Shown here: piece by piece, positions 1 through 8,400 of the stretch
Position numbering within the stretch: position 1 is the stretch's first letter
How the letters are laid out: every line of letters begins with the position of its first letter
Origin: Pseudomonas lundensis
GTDB taxonomy: Bacteria > Pseudomonadota > Gammaproteobacteria > Pseudomonadales > Pseudomonadaceae
Assembly (NCBI RefSeq): GCF_002269125.1
Contig: NZ_NQKI01000038.1
Location: 1 to 45,651, forward strand
Length of the DNA stretch: 45,651 bases
Direction: 5' to 3'
Translations under genes and position numbers: made by a program
Notes under the pieces: generated by a model
What the model was told of the DNA's origin: nothing
Database searches by the model: none
The model's input: only the letters and a program-made list of their open reading frames with translations

Positions 1-76
1 AATCCGCGGTGAATGCACCGGCAGTAATCAGGCCCTGTTTGGTGCCGGTGATGGACATGTACGCTGGCGTCGCCAT
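1..76 (-). CDS. hcp: Hcp-family type VI secretion protein, N-terminal fragment
   Basis: Only the first 25 codons lie in the window; the gene runs off the left edge. The visible start reads MATPAYMSITGTKQGLITAG and then AFTAD, which I recognise as the N-terminus of the Hcp family. Hcp forms hexameric rings that stack into the inner tube of the type VI secretion system and is itself secreted, sometimes carrying effectors. The ATG at 76-74 directly abuts the TAA of a five-codon minicistron (94-77), and the only good ribosome site, AAGGAG, sits before that upstream ATG. No other T6SS gene is visible, so this may be an orphan or auxiliary hcp. Family assignment is firm for such a short piece; role is inferred. 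Confidence 0.8.
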   Translation of the reverse strand, partial: MATPAYMSITGTKQGLITAGAFTAD

Positions 77-95
77 TTACGCTGGCGTCGCCATT
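60..95. repeat. Perfect 18-bp tandem duplication over the hcp start
   Basis: Positions 60-77 and 78-95 are identical (TACGCTGGCGTCGCCATT). On the minus strand the unit contains ATG GCG ACG CCA GCG TA. Joined to itself it turns the TAC of the real gene into TAA, so the upstream copy becomes a short open frame that stops just before the downstream ATG. The length is a multiple of three but the junction makes a stop, so the duplication cannot simply add residues to Hcp. Confidence 0.9.
77..94 (-). other. Five-codon leader minicistron (MATPA-stop) before hcp
   Basis: ATG GCG ACG CCA GCG TAA on the minus strand, with AAGGAG seven bases upstream of its ATG. The stop TAA is followed at once by the hcp ATG (TAAATG), a layout suited to translational re-initiation. 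It arises from the 18-bp tandem duplication. Whether it is translated, attenuates hcp, or is an accident of slippage cannot be told from sequence. Confidence 0.6.
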
Positions 96-263
96 GATGC
101 TCTCCTTGCTGAAAAATAAGGACTTGAAAGGCCTAAATGCCGGTCAAGTGCTGAATGGAGTAACCAAAGTTCATGCCAACTTTTATCAAGCCATTTAAAA
201 ACAAGGAGTTACATCAAGTAAGGAATTTGGTTGATTATTTTTTAAACAAAAAGCACTAAAAAG

Positions 264-386
264 TGCGCAATAAGTTGCGCAGTGCTGTGCAACTTCTTGC
301 GCACTCCTCTACAGATCACGGTTTATATGTCATGTGGTAATGTATCCACACGGTTATCCACACTTGAGTGCGCAACTTCTTGCGCA
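264..386. repeat. Three dyad repeats TGYGCAA-N4-TTGCGCA (iteron-like)
   Basis: Three 18-bp palindromes share the same arms and a 4-base spacer: 264-281 (spacer TAAG), 286-303 (first arm TGTGCAA, spacer CTTC) and 369-386 (spacer CTTC). Centres of the first two are 22 bp apart, two helical turns; the third is 83 bp further, about eight turns. They lie in a gene-free stretch just after an A+T-rich run (231-262) and around two DnaA-like boxes. This looks like a multi-site binding region for one dimeric protein: a replication initiator, a phage repressor or a partition protein. No gene for such a protein is visible here. Confidence 0.6.
341..362 (+). other. DnaA-box-like pair inside the dyad region
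   Basis: TTATCCACA at 354-362 is a perfect consensus DnaA box; GTATCCACA at 342-350 differs by one base. They are 12 bp apart in the same orientation and sit between dyads two and three. Together with the A+T-rich tract at 231-262 the arrangement resembles a plasmid or phage-type origin. The remainder of 97-607 holds no supportable gene. Confidence 0.45.
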
Positions 387-607
387 GTTGGTGTTTTTCT
401 TGACGTTGGATTTGAGGCTATTTCGAACGTCAGTCAGGGCGCAAACTTGCCCTCTTTTAACAGGTTTTTACCCTCGCAAATTCTTACTACCCCGTTGCTA
501 ACTTAAGGCGCAAAAACGCGAGCAAAAATCAAGCAAACAACACTGAATCTCAGTCTTCGCAAAATCATGGAACAACAACTTCAGATAAGCTGAGGCGAGG
601 TAAATGC

Positions 608-803
608 GTACGAACCTATTCCGAACGGCGAGCGTTCAGTCTTTACGGCATCCGCGCTTTGGTGGTCATGGCTGTACGAACAGCTAAATGTCCCGCTGGA
701 ATACATCCAGGCGCTCAGGGGCCACGCAGACACGAAGATGACTAAACACTATCAGGATGGACACGCTGAGAAAGGTAGCGAGTACCTTGAGGTGGGGGTT
801 TAG
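608..803 (+). pseudogene. Phage-type tyrosine recombinase, C-terminal remnant with frameshift
   Basis: From 648 to the TAG at 801-803 one frame reads SWLYEQLNVPLEYIQALRGH followed by ADTKMTKHYQDGH, the characteristic end of lambda-type integrases: the GH.D block and the catalytic Tyr in HYQDGH. The matching upstream piece (608-661, ending FSLYGIRAL, containing the second catalytic Arg region) is in another frame, so a frameshift lies near 659-666. Nothing upstream resembles the rest of the protein. It is therefore a dead 3' fragment of an integrase from a vanished prophage or island, consistent with the origin-like repeats just upstream. Confidence 0.8.
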
Positions 804-823
804 CAAATCGCAGACAACCATAA

Positions 824-849
824 AAAAACCCATCCGAAGATGGGTTTTT
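824..849. terminator. Bidirectional intrinsic terminator between integrase remnant and dctA
   Basis: AAAAACCCATC, loop CGAA, GATGGGTTTTT: an 11-bp perfect stem flanked by A and T runs, so it can stop transcription from both sides. It lies 15 bp beyond the dctA stop codon. Confidence 0.9.
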
Positions 850-863
850 CAGTGCGTCGCGGA

Positions 864-2198
864 TTACTTCATCAACGAGGGCGTTGGGCCTTCAGCCACA
901 CCCAGGTCGTCTTCCGGACGTGTTTCTTCCAGCGGACGACCGCCGGAAGCCAGTTCAACTTGCAGTTTGTCTTCGTCCAGCTCTTTGACCCACTTGGCAA
1001 CCACCAGGGTCGCCACAGCGTTACCTACGAGGTTGGTCAAGGCCCGGGCTTCGGACATGAAGCGGTCAATACCCAGAATCAGCGCCAGACCGGCAACCGG
1101 CAGGTGGCCTACCGCCGACAAGGTCGCGGCCAGTACGATAAAACCACTACCGGTCACGCCCGCAGCGCCCTTGGACGACAGCAGCAGCACCAACAACAGG
1201 GTGATCTGGTGCGTGATGTCCATGTGCGTGTCGGTGGCTTGCGCGATGAACACGGCAGCCATGGTCAGGTAGATCGAGGTACCGTCGAGGTTAAACGAGT
1301 AACCGGTCGGGATCACCAGGCCAACCACTGACTTCTTGGCGCCCAGACGCTCCATTTTCACCAGCATGCGTGGCAGCGCGGACTCGGACGAAGACGTGCC
1401 CAGTACGATCAGCAGCTCTTCACGGATGTAGCGAATCAGCTTGATCACGCTGAAACCGTGAGCGCGCGCGATACCGCCCAGCACCACCAGCACGAACAGC
1501 ACGCAGGTGATGTAGAAACAGATCATCAACTGGCCCAACTGCACCAGCGAACCCACGCCATAGGCGCCGATGGTGAAGGCCATGGCACCCAGTGCACCCA
1601 ACGGGGCCAGCTTCATGATCATGTTGATGATGTTGAACATCACGTGGGCGAAACGGTCGATGAAGTCCAGCACCGGCTTGCCGTAGGCGCCCAGGCGATG
1701 CAGGGCGAATCCGAACAGCACCGAGAACATCAGCACTTGCAGGATGTCACCGTTGGCGAAGGCGCCGACGATGGTGGAAGGGATCACGTTGAGGATGAAG
1801 CCGACGATGCTTTGGTCTGCGCCTGCGGTCACATAAGCCGCGACTTTCGAGGCGTCCAGCGTAGACGCGTCGATGTGCATGCCAGCGCCCGGCTGCACCA
1901 CGTTGACCACGACCAGGCCGATCAACAGGGCAATGGTCGATACGATTTCGAAGTAGAGCAGCGCATAACCGCCGGTCTTGCCGACCGACTTCATGCTCTG
2001 CATACCGGCGATACCGCTCACCACCGTACAGAAAATGATCGGCGCAATGACCATCTTGATCAGTTTGATAAAGCCGTCACCCAAAGGTTTGAGTGCTACA
2101 CCGGTTTCCGGGTAGTAGTGGCCCAACAAGATACCGATAGCGATCGCTAAGATCACTTGCACATACAGGGATTTGTACAGTGGCTGACGAGTCGTCAT
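864..2198 (-). CDS. dctA: C4-dicarboxylate:cation symporter DctA
   Basis: A 444-residue inner-membrane carrier of the dicarboxylate/amino acid:cation symporter family; it imports succinate, fumarate and malate with protons or sodium. Family signatures are clear: the serine-rich re-entrant loop SSSESALPRML, the substrate/cation motif NLDGTSIYL, and the N-terminal LYVQVILAIAIGILLGHYYP helix. I start it at the ATG at 2198 (MTTRQPLYK) because TTGAGGAAC lies at proper spacing; an ATG 24 bases further upstream lacks one. A sigma54 promoter and paired dyads lie upstream, matching the known RpoN/DctD-type control of dctA. It ends at a strong terminator. Codon use and length are normal. Confidence 0.95.
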   Translation of the reverse strand: MTTRQPLYKSLYVQVILAIAIGILLGHYYPETGVALKPLGDGFIKLIKMVIAPIIFCTVVSGIAGMQSMKSVGKTGGYALLYFEIVSTIALLIGLVVVNVVQPGAGMHIDASTLDASKVAAYVTAGADQSIVGFILNVIPSTIVGAFANGDILQVLMFSVLFGFALHRLGAYGKPVLDFIDRFAHVMFNIINMIMKLAPLGALGAMAFTIGAYGVGSLVQLGQLMICFYITCVLFVLVVLGGIARAHGFSVIKLIRYIREELLIVLGTSSSESALPRMLVKMERLGAKKSVVGLVIPTGYSFNLDGTSIYLTMAAVFIAQATDTHMDITHQITLLLVLLLSSKGAAGVTGSGFIVLAATLSAVGHLPVAGLALILGIDRFMSEARALTNLVGNAVATLVVAKWVKELDEDKLQVELASGGRPLEETRPEDDLGVAEGPTPSLMK

Positions 2199-2330
2199 TG
2201 CAAAGTTCCTCAAGTGCATCACTCGGCCATCATTCCATCTGAGACCGGCAACGCCTAAAGCGCGAACCCTCCTGTACTTGGAGGGATTTGTTGTGTCGAG
2301 CTGCTCTATCGGCAGACCTCTCGCACTTAT

Positions 2331-2346
2331 TGCAAGCCACGGGCCA
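2331..2346 (-). promoter_or_regulatory. Sigma54 (-24/-12) promoter of dctA
   Basis: Minus strand reads TGGCCCGTGGCTTGCA, with the invariant GG and GC exactly ten bases apart and the TTGCA downstream element; consensus is TGGCACG-N4-TTGCW. It would start transcription about 120 nt before the dctA ATG. RpoN dependence of dctA is established in pseudomonads and rhizobia. Confidence 0.75.
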
Positions 2347-2425
2347 ACGTTGTCAAAACACGCTCAAAGCCCGATAGCACATAGCCTTGTAGGAAATTAA
2401 AGTTAGTTTTTTGTAGGACAACTTT

Positions 2426-2480
2426 GGCGGGTTTCCGCCCATTTGCCGGGAACGATGGGAAGAGATGGCGGATTTCCGCC
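2426..2480. promoter_or_regulatory. Paired dyads upstream of dctA (candidate enhancer sites)
   Basis: GGCGG-GTTT-CCGCC at 2426-2439 and GGCGG-ATTT-CCGCC at 2467-2480, centres 41 bp apart (about four turns), lie roughly 85 and 125 bp upstream of the dctA sigma54 promoter, a normal enhancer distance. The second shares 13 identical bases with a dyad before the other sigma54 promoter in this window (15373-15394). They also follow the phoQ stop codon, so a role as a weak terminator is an alternative, though neither is followed by a T run. Confidence 0.55.
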
Positions 2481-2484
2481 TGCT

Positions 2485-3831
2485 TCACGTGACTGGAAAA
2501 CGTATACGGAATGCCGCGCCGCCCAAAGGCGAATCATCGAGGGTCAGCTGCGCGTCGTAGCTTTCGATGATGTCCTTGACCACCGCCAGGCCAATCCCCT
2601 GCCCCGGATGCTGGCGATCCAGGCGTTCGCCGCGTTGCAGGATGCGCGCCCGTTGATCGGCAGGCACGCCGGGGCCGTCGTCTTCCACGCACACGTCAAT
2701 CCCGGCCGCCGTGCGGTGCAGGCTGATGCGTACTTGGCTCAAACACAGGCGGTAGGCGTTTTCGAGCAGGTTGCCGAGCAATTCCAGCAATGCGTTTTGC
2801 TCGATCGGTACATGACTGAGGGGAGCAATGTCGAAACTGACTTTGACCCGCTTGTCGCGGTAGACCTTGTCCAGGGTGTTGCACAGGCTTTCAACCACCG
2901 GAATCAGTTCCACCTGATGGCGTACCAGGCCACTTTTGCGCAGGCTGGCACGCTGCAACTGGTAGCTGATTTGCTGGTTCATGCGTTCGATCTGGGTTTG
3001 TAGCACCCACGCCTGCTCGCGGTCTTGCGGGCGCTGGGCCATGCTTTCACTGACGCCCTGCAACACCGCCAGCGGGGTTTTCAGGCTGTGCGCCAGATCA
3101 TCCAGCGAGTCGCGGTAGCGGGTGCGCTGTTCACGCTCACTTTGCAGCAAGCGGTTCAAGGAGCCGGTCAAGCGCAGCAACTCACGGGGGTGCTGCTCGC
3201 TGAGGCTGTCACGCTCGCCAGCTTCGATCTGGTCCAGTTCCTGACTTAAACGTCGCAAGGCACGCAACCCCCACGTCAATCCAATCCATAGCAGCGCCAG
3301 CAACACGACTAACGCCGCGCCAAATCCCAGGTAAAGATTTTCACGCAACCCGGCGAGGGTGATGTTGTATTCGCGCATGGGCTGCAACGCCACGAAGCTG
3401 AAGGCCGCGCTTTTGCCGCCGAGCAGCTTGACCTCCACGTCATAGACGAAGAACTCTTCGCCGCTGTCCTCACGAATACTTGCGAACTCGTTACCGCGCC
3501 CGTCGTAGCGCGGCTTGTAGTTGATGGATTCTTCTTGAGTGGCCCGCGAGCGCCACACCAGGCGGCCCTCTCGGTCATAGATGTAGCCGAGCAGGCGACT
3601 GTCCGGCAGGTTGAATTGTTCATCCGGCAGCAAGGCCGGCATTTTTAGGTGATTTTTTTCGACCCGTGCCGCCGAAATCAAGGTGTTTACATCCGATGCC
3701 AAACGCTGCTCGATGGCGCCCTTGAGCGCCAGACTGAATGCACCTTGCATAGCCGGTAACAGCGCCAGCATGAACAGCACGGCCAGCAAGGTGGCCGCGA
3801 GCATCAGTCGAACGCGCAGCGAACGAATCAT
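2485..3831 (-). CDS. phoQ: Sensor histidine kinase PhoQ
   Basis: 448 residues, the length known for Pseudomonas PhoQ. Two membrane helices (about 9-31 and 165-190) bracket a periplasmic sensor domain with an acidic stretch (REDSGEE near 120) of the sort that senses divalent cations. A HAMP-like linker is followed by the phosphoacceptor His248 in DDLAHSLKTPLAVLQG, the N box (LLGNLLENAYRL), and G boxes (VCVEDDGPGVP, GQGIGLAVV). Its ATG overlaps the phoP stop codon (ATGA), so the two are translationally coupled. Known role: phosphorylates PhoP under low Mg2+, controlling envelope remodelling and cationic peptide resistance. Assignment rests on similarity to the Pseudomonas family and the partner gene. 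Confidence 0.85.
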   Translation of the reverse strand: MIRSLRVRLMLAATLLAVLFMLALLPAMQGAFSLALKGAIEQRLASDVNTLISAARVEKNHLKMPALLPDEQFNLPDSRLLGYIYDREGRLVWRSRATQEESINYKPRYDGRGNEFASIREDSGEEFFVYDVEVKLLGGKSAAFSFVALQPMREYNITLAGLRENLYLGFGAALVVLLALLWIGLTWGLRALRRLSQELDQIEAGERDSLSEQHPRELLRLTGSLNRLLQSEREQRTRYRDSLDDLAHSLKTPLAVLQGVSESMAQRPQDREQAWVLQTQIERMNQQISYQLQRASLRKSGLVRHQVELIPVVESLCNTLDKVYRDKRVKVSFDIAPLSHVPIEQNALLELLGNLLENAYRLCLSQVRISLHRTAAGIDVCVEDDGPGVPADQRARILQRGERLDRQHPGQGIGLAVVKDIIESYDAQLTLDDSPLGGAAFRIRFPVT

Positions 3832-4505
3832 CGGCAGCGCTCAGTAAACAGATACCCCATGCCGCGCACCGTATCGATTGGCTTAAAGCCGTTTGCCCCC
3901 TCCAACTTGCGTCGCAAGCGCCCGACCAGCACCTCGATCACATTCGGATCACGCTCCTCGTCATCCGGGTACAGCTGTTCCATCAGTCGGTCCTTGGCCA
4001 CCACCTGCTGGTGATGGCGCATCAGGTATTCCAGAATCCGGTATTCATAGGCCGTGAGCGCCAGTGGTTCGCCCTCCAGCACCGCCTGCTTGCGATTGAT
4101 GTCGAGCACCAGTTCGCCCGCCACGATGGTGGACTGGGTAAAACCGCTGGAACGGCGCAACAAGGCATTCAAGCGTGCTTCCAGCTCTTCGAACTGGAAC
4201 GGCTTGACCACATAGTCGTCAGCGCCTGCGGCCAGCCCTTCGACCTTGTCTTGCCAATTGCCGCGGGCCGTCAGAATCAGGATCGGGAACGTCTTGCCAC
4301 GCTGGCGCAACTCGCGAATCAGCTCAAGCCCGCCGAGCCCCGGCAGCCCCAGGTCAATCATCGCCAGGTCGTAGTTGAACTGCCCGGCCTGGTACAGCGC
4401 TTCCTCGGCATTGGCCACTGCCTCGACCACATGCCCCCCTTCCCTGAGGCGGGTTTGCAAGTGATGACGCAACAGCGCCTCATCTTCAACCACCAGCAAT
4501 TTCAT
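3828..4505 (-). CDS. phoP: Response regulator PhoP (OmpR family)
   Basis: 225 residues. Receiver domain with acidic pocket E8-D9 and phosphoacceptor Asp51 (AMIDLGLPGLGG), switch residue in LILTARG, and Lys in VVKPF; then an OmpR-type winged-helix DNA-binding domain (ALTAYEYRILEYLM, NVIEVLVGRLRRKLEG, DTVRGMGYLF). It begins the phoP-phoQ operon. In P. aeruginosa oprH precedes phoP; here no oprH is present and the gene is divergent from the phosphopantetheinyl transferase instead. A direct repeat of PhoP-box form lies 68-85 nt before the start codon, suggesting autoregulation. Confidence 0.88.
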   Translation of the reverse strand: MKLLVVEDEALLRHHLQTRLREGGHVVEAVANAEEALYQAGQFNYDLAMIDLGLPGLGGLELIRELRQRGKTFPILILTARGNWQDKVEGLAAGADDYVVKPFQFEELEARLNALLRRSSGFTQSTIVAGELVLDINRKQAVLEGEPLALTAYEYRILEYLMRHHQQVVAKDRLMEQLYPDDEERDPNVIEVLVGRLRRKLEGANGFKPIDTVRGMGYLFTERCR

Positions 4506-4572
4506 CGCGCTCTCCCAAGCCTGATCGCGCCTCCAAAGGCGTTAAACACGTGGCCACTCTATCGTTGCGGCC

Positions 4573-4590
4573 CTGAACACACTCTGAACA
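4573..4590 (-). promoter_or_regulatory. Candidate PhoP box before phoP
   Basis: Minus strand TGTTCAG-N4-TGTTCAG, two identical heptamers on an 11-bp period. This is the architecture of PhoP boxes in enterics (two half-sites, 11 bp apart). It lies in the divergent phoP/pcpS intergenic region and could serve autoregulation. Confidence 0.55.
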
Positions 4591-4640
4591 ATAGCCCAAC
4601 CGTTTCAAGCGACTACCCAGCACGGCGCGGACCCGGCAAA

Positions 4641-5375
4641 ATGCGCAGCATGACTCGACTCCCCGCCCTGCCCGCCTGCTGCACCCCGTTGCGTGCCGAC
4701 TGGCCCTTGCCTCACGCGCTGCCCGGCAGTGCATGGTGCAGTACCGATTTCACGCCTGCTCAACTGTCGATTGACGACTTTGGGTGCAGTGCAATCGAAA
4801 TGCCCGCCAGTATTCAACGCTCTGTTGCCAAACGCCAAACCGAATTTCTCGCCGGACGCCTGTGCGCGCGTGCGGCCGTGCTGCAGCTGGATGGCACCCT
4901 CGCTACGCCCGGCATCGGTGAAGACCGCGCCCCGGTGTGGCCCGACCACATCGCGGGGACCATCACCCACAGCAACGGCCGGGCCGCCGCGCTGGTGGCA
5001 CTCAAAAGTGAATGGCAAGGGTTAGGCATCGACCTTGAGAACCTGCTCAGTGACGAGCGCGCCCGGCGTCTGGCCAAAGAAATCCTGACCCCGGATGAGC
5101 TGCAGCGCATGGCCGCAGGCTGCGCCGAGGATCTCGCCCTCCTCGTCACGTTGACGTTTTCACTCAAGGAAAGCCTGTTCAAGGCGCTGTTTCCGCTGGT
5201 GCAAAAACGCTTTTACTTTGAGCATGCCGAGCTCCTCAGTTGGAGCAAAGACGGCCATGCACGCCTGCGCCTGCTCACTGAACTGTCGGCGCAGTGGCAC
5301 CACGGGAAAGAAATCGAAGGGCAATTTGCAGTGTGGGAAGGTCAGTTGCTGAGTGCAATTGCCATCAAGGCCTGA
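4641..5375 (+). CDS. pcpS: 4'-phosphopantetheinyl transferase (PcpS/EntD type)
   Basis: A 244-residue enzyme that moves 4'-phosphopantetheine from coenzyme A to a serine of carrier proteins; in pseudomonads the single PcpS serves both fatty-acid ACP and siderophore/NRPS carriers. Visible motifs: KRQTEFLAGRLCARAA, the HSNGRAAALVA stretch, the Mg2+-binding GLGIDLE (about residues 131-137), and FSLKESLFKALFPLV, the W/F-xxKE-A-K signature. I use the ATG at 4641 (MRSMTRLP), which matches my recollection of the P. aeruginosa protein start; an in-frame ATG at 4650 is possible. No strong ribosome site is visible. Divergent from phoP, convergent with the giant gene downstream. Confidence 0.88.
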   Translation: MRSMTRLPALPACCTPLRADWPLPHALPGSAWCSTDFTPAQLSIDDFGCSAIEMPASIQRSVAKRQTEFLAGRLCARAAVLQLDGTLATPGIGEDRAPVWPDHIAGTITHSNGRAAALVALKSEWQGLGIDLENLLSDERARRLAKEILTPDELQRMAAGCAEDLALLVTLTFSLKESLFKALFPLVQKRFYFEHAELLSWSKDGHARLRLLTELSAQWHHGKEIEGQFAVWEGQLLSAIAIKA

Positions 5376-5450
5376 TCGGCGGCTCTGCCACACCTCCGTC
5401 CTGACAGGACGGCGTCAGGGCGGTGGTGATTATCACGTGCGCGGTAACGG

Positions 5451-8400
5451 TCAGAAGGTCGTGCTTTCCAGTTCGCGGTTGGCTGCCGCTTGCTCAAAGC
5501 GCGTCAACTCATCAAACAATGCTTCTCGGGCCTGTTTGTGCTCAGCCGCCGCCTCCCCCAGCCTGATGTATTCCTGTTCGCCCAGGCGTTCGCTTTGGCT
5601 GGATAAGGCATCGCATTTTTTATCGTACTCGTCGCGAATGGCAGTAAAGCGCTGCGCATATTGCCGCTTGAGAAACCTGCGCCAAAATTTTTCACGGGTG
5701 ATGGAATATTGCAGCGCAGGCGTGGCCTCCAGGCTCAAGATGTAGTGTTTGGCATCGTCCAGTTTGGACGGCGTGACCCCGGCAATTTGTTCATGGTGCA
5801 TGCCACGGGTTTGTGTCGGCAGATCGAGCTCTTCGGCCAGGTGAACACGATAAAACAGCTGGATTTCTGCATCGTCCGGGTGGCCACCTGCCTGGTAGCG
5901 TTCCCTGATGTCCTGGTTCGCAAGCTGGTCCACCTGACGCATCCGGAACATGCCTTTGGCCAGTTTTAACAAGTTCGCGGCAATGGTTTGCTCATTGCTG
6001 GTGCGCTCGACCTTGTGGACCCGGGTCAACACTTCGAGGTTGCCGAAGATGACCATGACGCCGTCGGCACAGGTCACTTCCATGTTTATTTCGTTAAAAA
6101 CGTCCCGGCGCAGTGCCGTGGATTCGAGCATCAGGTCGATCATCTCCCATACCCGGTCTTGAATCTGCTGCCGGGTAGATGACGTCATATAGTCCTTGGA
6201 CCCGGTCATGTCGCGGATCAGGCGGAAAAAGTCCTCCGCCACCCGGCCTTCGCGTTGAAGCAAGTTCCATTGCCGCGTTCGGCGGGTTCGTTCGCTGCGT
6301 GGCAGGTCACGCGATAACCAGGCTGCCACGTCCTGCACCGGGTCATCGCGCACCTCGACCGGCCTGCGACGCAGGAGCACGCCAAAATTCAAGCCTGAAC
6401 GCCTCTGATACTCAGCCATGCGCTCACGGGTTTCGCCGTTTAACGGATTGCCGTGCAAGTGAGTATTGCGGTTGACCGGGCTGGCGTCCGGCACATCGAA
6501 CACCGCTTGCGGGATGACGGTGATCATATTGAAGTCCAGGCGCACCGTTTCAATGTTTGTCAGGCCGAGCAACCCCGTTGGCCACACCATCATTTGATTG
6601 CCGCGCAGGTGCAATTGGCGCAGTTCTCTCATGTGCGTGACGTCGGGCACCGGCGCGAACCCCGGCAGCGGTAAAGCGCTCTGTCCGATGAGGTTGAAAT
6701 TAAGGTTCAACACCCTGAGCGAGGTCAGTGCGCTGAGTTTTTGCACACTCTCAGGCGTCAATTCGATGCGATTTCCACTCAGGTTAAGTTTCGTCAGCCC
6801 GGTCAGGTCCAATGCAGCGGCGGGAAGGGTTCGCAAGAGGTTGTTGGCCATCGAAAGCCAACGCAGCCCGGTAAAACGACTCAAAAACTCATTCGAGCCA
6901 TTGAACAGCCGCATGCCGTCCATGGACAACGCCCCGACGTGACTGAAATCTCCGCTCAGCGCAGGCAAGTCACCGACGGGAAGGTTGGAAAGGTCCAGGC
7001 TGTAGCCCAGGAACTGGCCATCGTCTGAATACGCCCTGTCGGTTTCTTTGCGCCATGCACTTAAAATCCGCTGCATGATGTCGCGGCGTTCGGGGTTGGG
7101 CACTGCATGGTCGGCACCTTGGGCGACCACTGACTGGGCTGCCCAGGCCTCCAGCTGCTCACGGGTGGTCTGATACTCAACCCGCAAGCGCTCAAGTTCC
7201 CGGTGCCGAGCGGCCTCGTTTTCGCCCAATCCATTCAGAAATCCATTGATCTCTTCGCCACTTAGCCTGGGATAAAGAAGGACGGTCTTGCGGATCAAAT
7301 CGTTGGAATGCGCCCCTTGCCCGGAAGGCGGGTACACGGGATAAGCCATAAACGAGGCATCGACCTTGATCGCGGGTTCCATCCACGGCTTGTCAGTGTC
7401 CAGCCCCAACAAGGTTTTGACACTTGCGCGGTGGGCAAAAGCCCGTTCGCTGATTTTTGCCGCCAGCGTCCGGTTGTCGTGAACCCCCTCAAGCCCGAGC
7501 GCACTGCGTTCCTCGTCGCTCAGCACATGCAGGATGGAAGACAACAGGTTATTGCCCGTTTCAGGCACACTGTTTAAAGGCTGGCCCTCGGGCGAATATG
7601 CCCGGTAGCCGTGTTCCTCTTTAACCAGCAAGCGATAACGACCGGGCTCGGCCGTACCGATACTGTCCAGCCTCTCTCCGTCGACTGTCTGGCTGCGCAC
7701 TTCGATTGCCACGTTCGCAGGCCAGCCAGGCAAAGCTTGCAGCATATGCAACGTGAGCTTTTCACTGTCCGGAGTGGCCGTGGCCTCCAGGTACAGGCCT
7801 TCATAGGCGCGGGTCAGGCGCACCTCACGTGCGGACGCGAGCATGTGTTCCGAGAGTCGCGGGGCGATATCGCCTTTGTCCAGGTATTCGGTCTTCTCAT
7901 GGCCGGTGGCGTGGCTGAGCAGGTGTTTGATAACACTGAGGGGCAGTTGATCGGCGCCTTTGTGCAACACGTGCACATGTGGGTCAGCGCTTTTCTCCTC
8001 TTTTTCGTAGAGCGACTTGAACAGTTCCGGCATACGCGCCTGGGCATGGGCGCCAATTTTTTTGGCCAGGGCCAGCATGCGCTGCTCAATGATCGGGTCG
8101 TACTCGCCGAGCAACTGTTGAGTCTGCGACCGGTCCAGTCGCATCAGCAACGCTCGCAGCAAGCTGCCATTACTGGCCTCTTCACGCGAAAGCCTGACCC
8201 GGGGAAGCTCGCTGCTCAGATCAGCCCCGTACTCGGCCAGGGTATTGCCCTGCGCATCCACCACTTGCAGGACTTTATCGCGAGGCCAGCCCGGCAGGCT
8301 TTGCAACAATAACAGCTGAATGTCAGCACGGGCCGTGCGCAGGGAATAGTGCTCTTGCATGGAATTGACGAAGCGCTGAATCTCGGCCTCGATTTCAAAG

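Noticed and set aside
282..506. 74-codon plus-strand frame in the dyad region
   Set aside because: It begins within a dyad, spans the DnaA boxes, has no ribosome site and no recognisable sequence.
1458..2150. 230-codon plus-strand frame opposite dctA
   Set aside because: Low-complexity His/Asp/Gln-rich translation typical of the antisense of a membrane protein gene; no motif.
4011..4640. Open frame extending far upstream of pcpS on the plus strand
   Set aside because: It is antisense to phoP, which has all receiver and winged-helix motifs; the pcpS homology begins at 4641.
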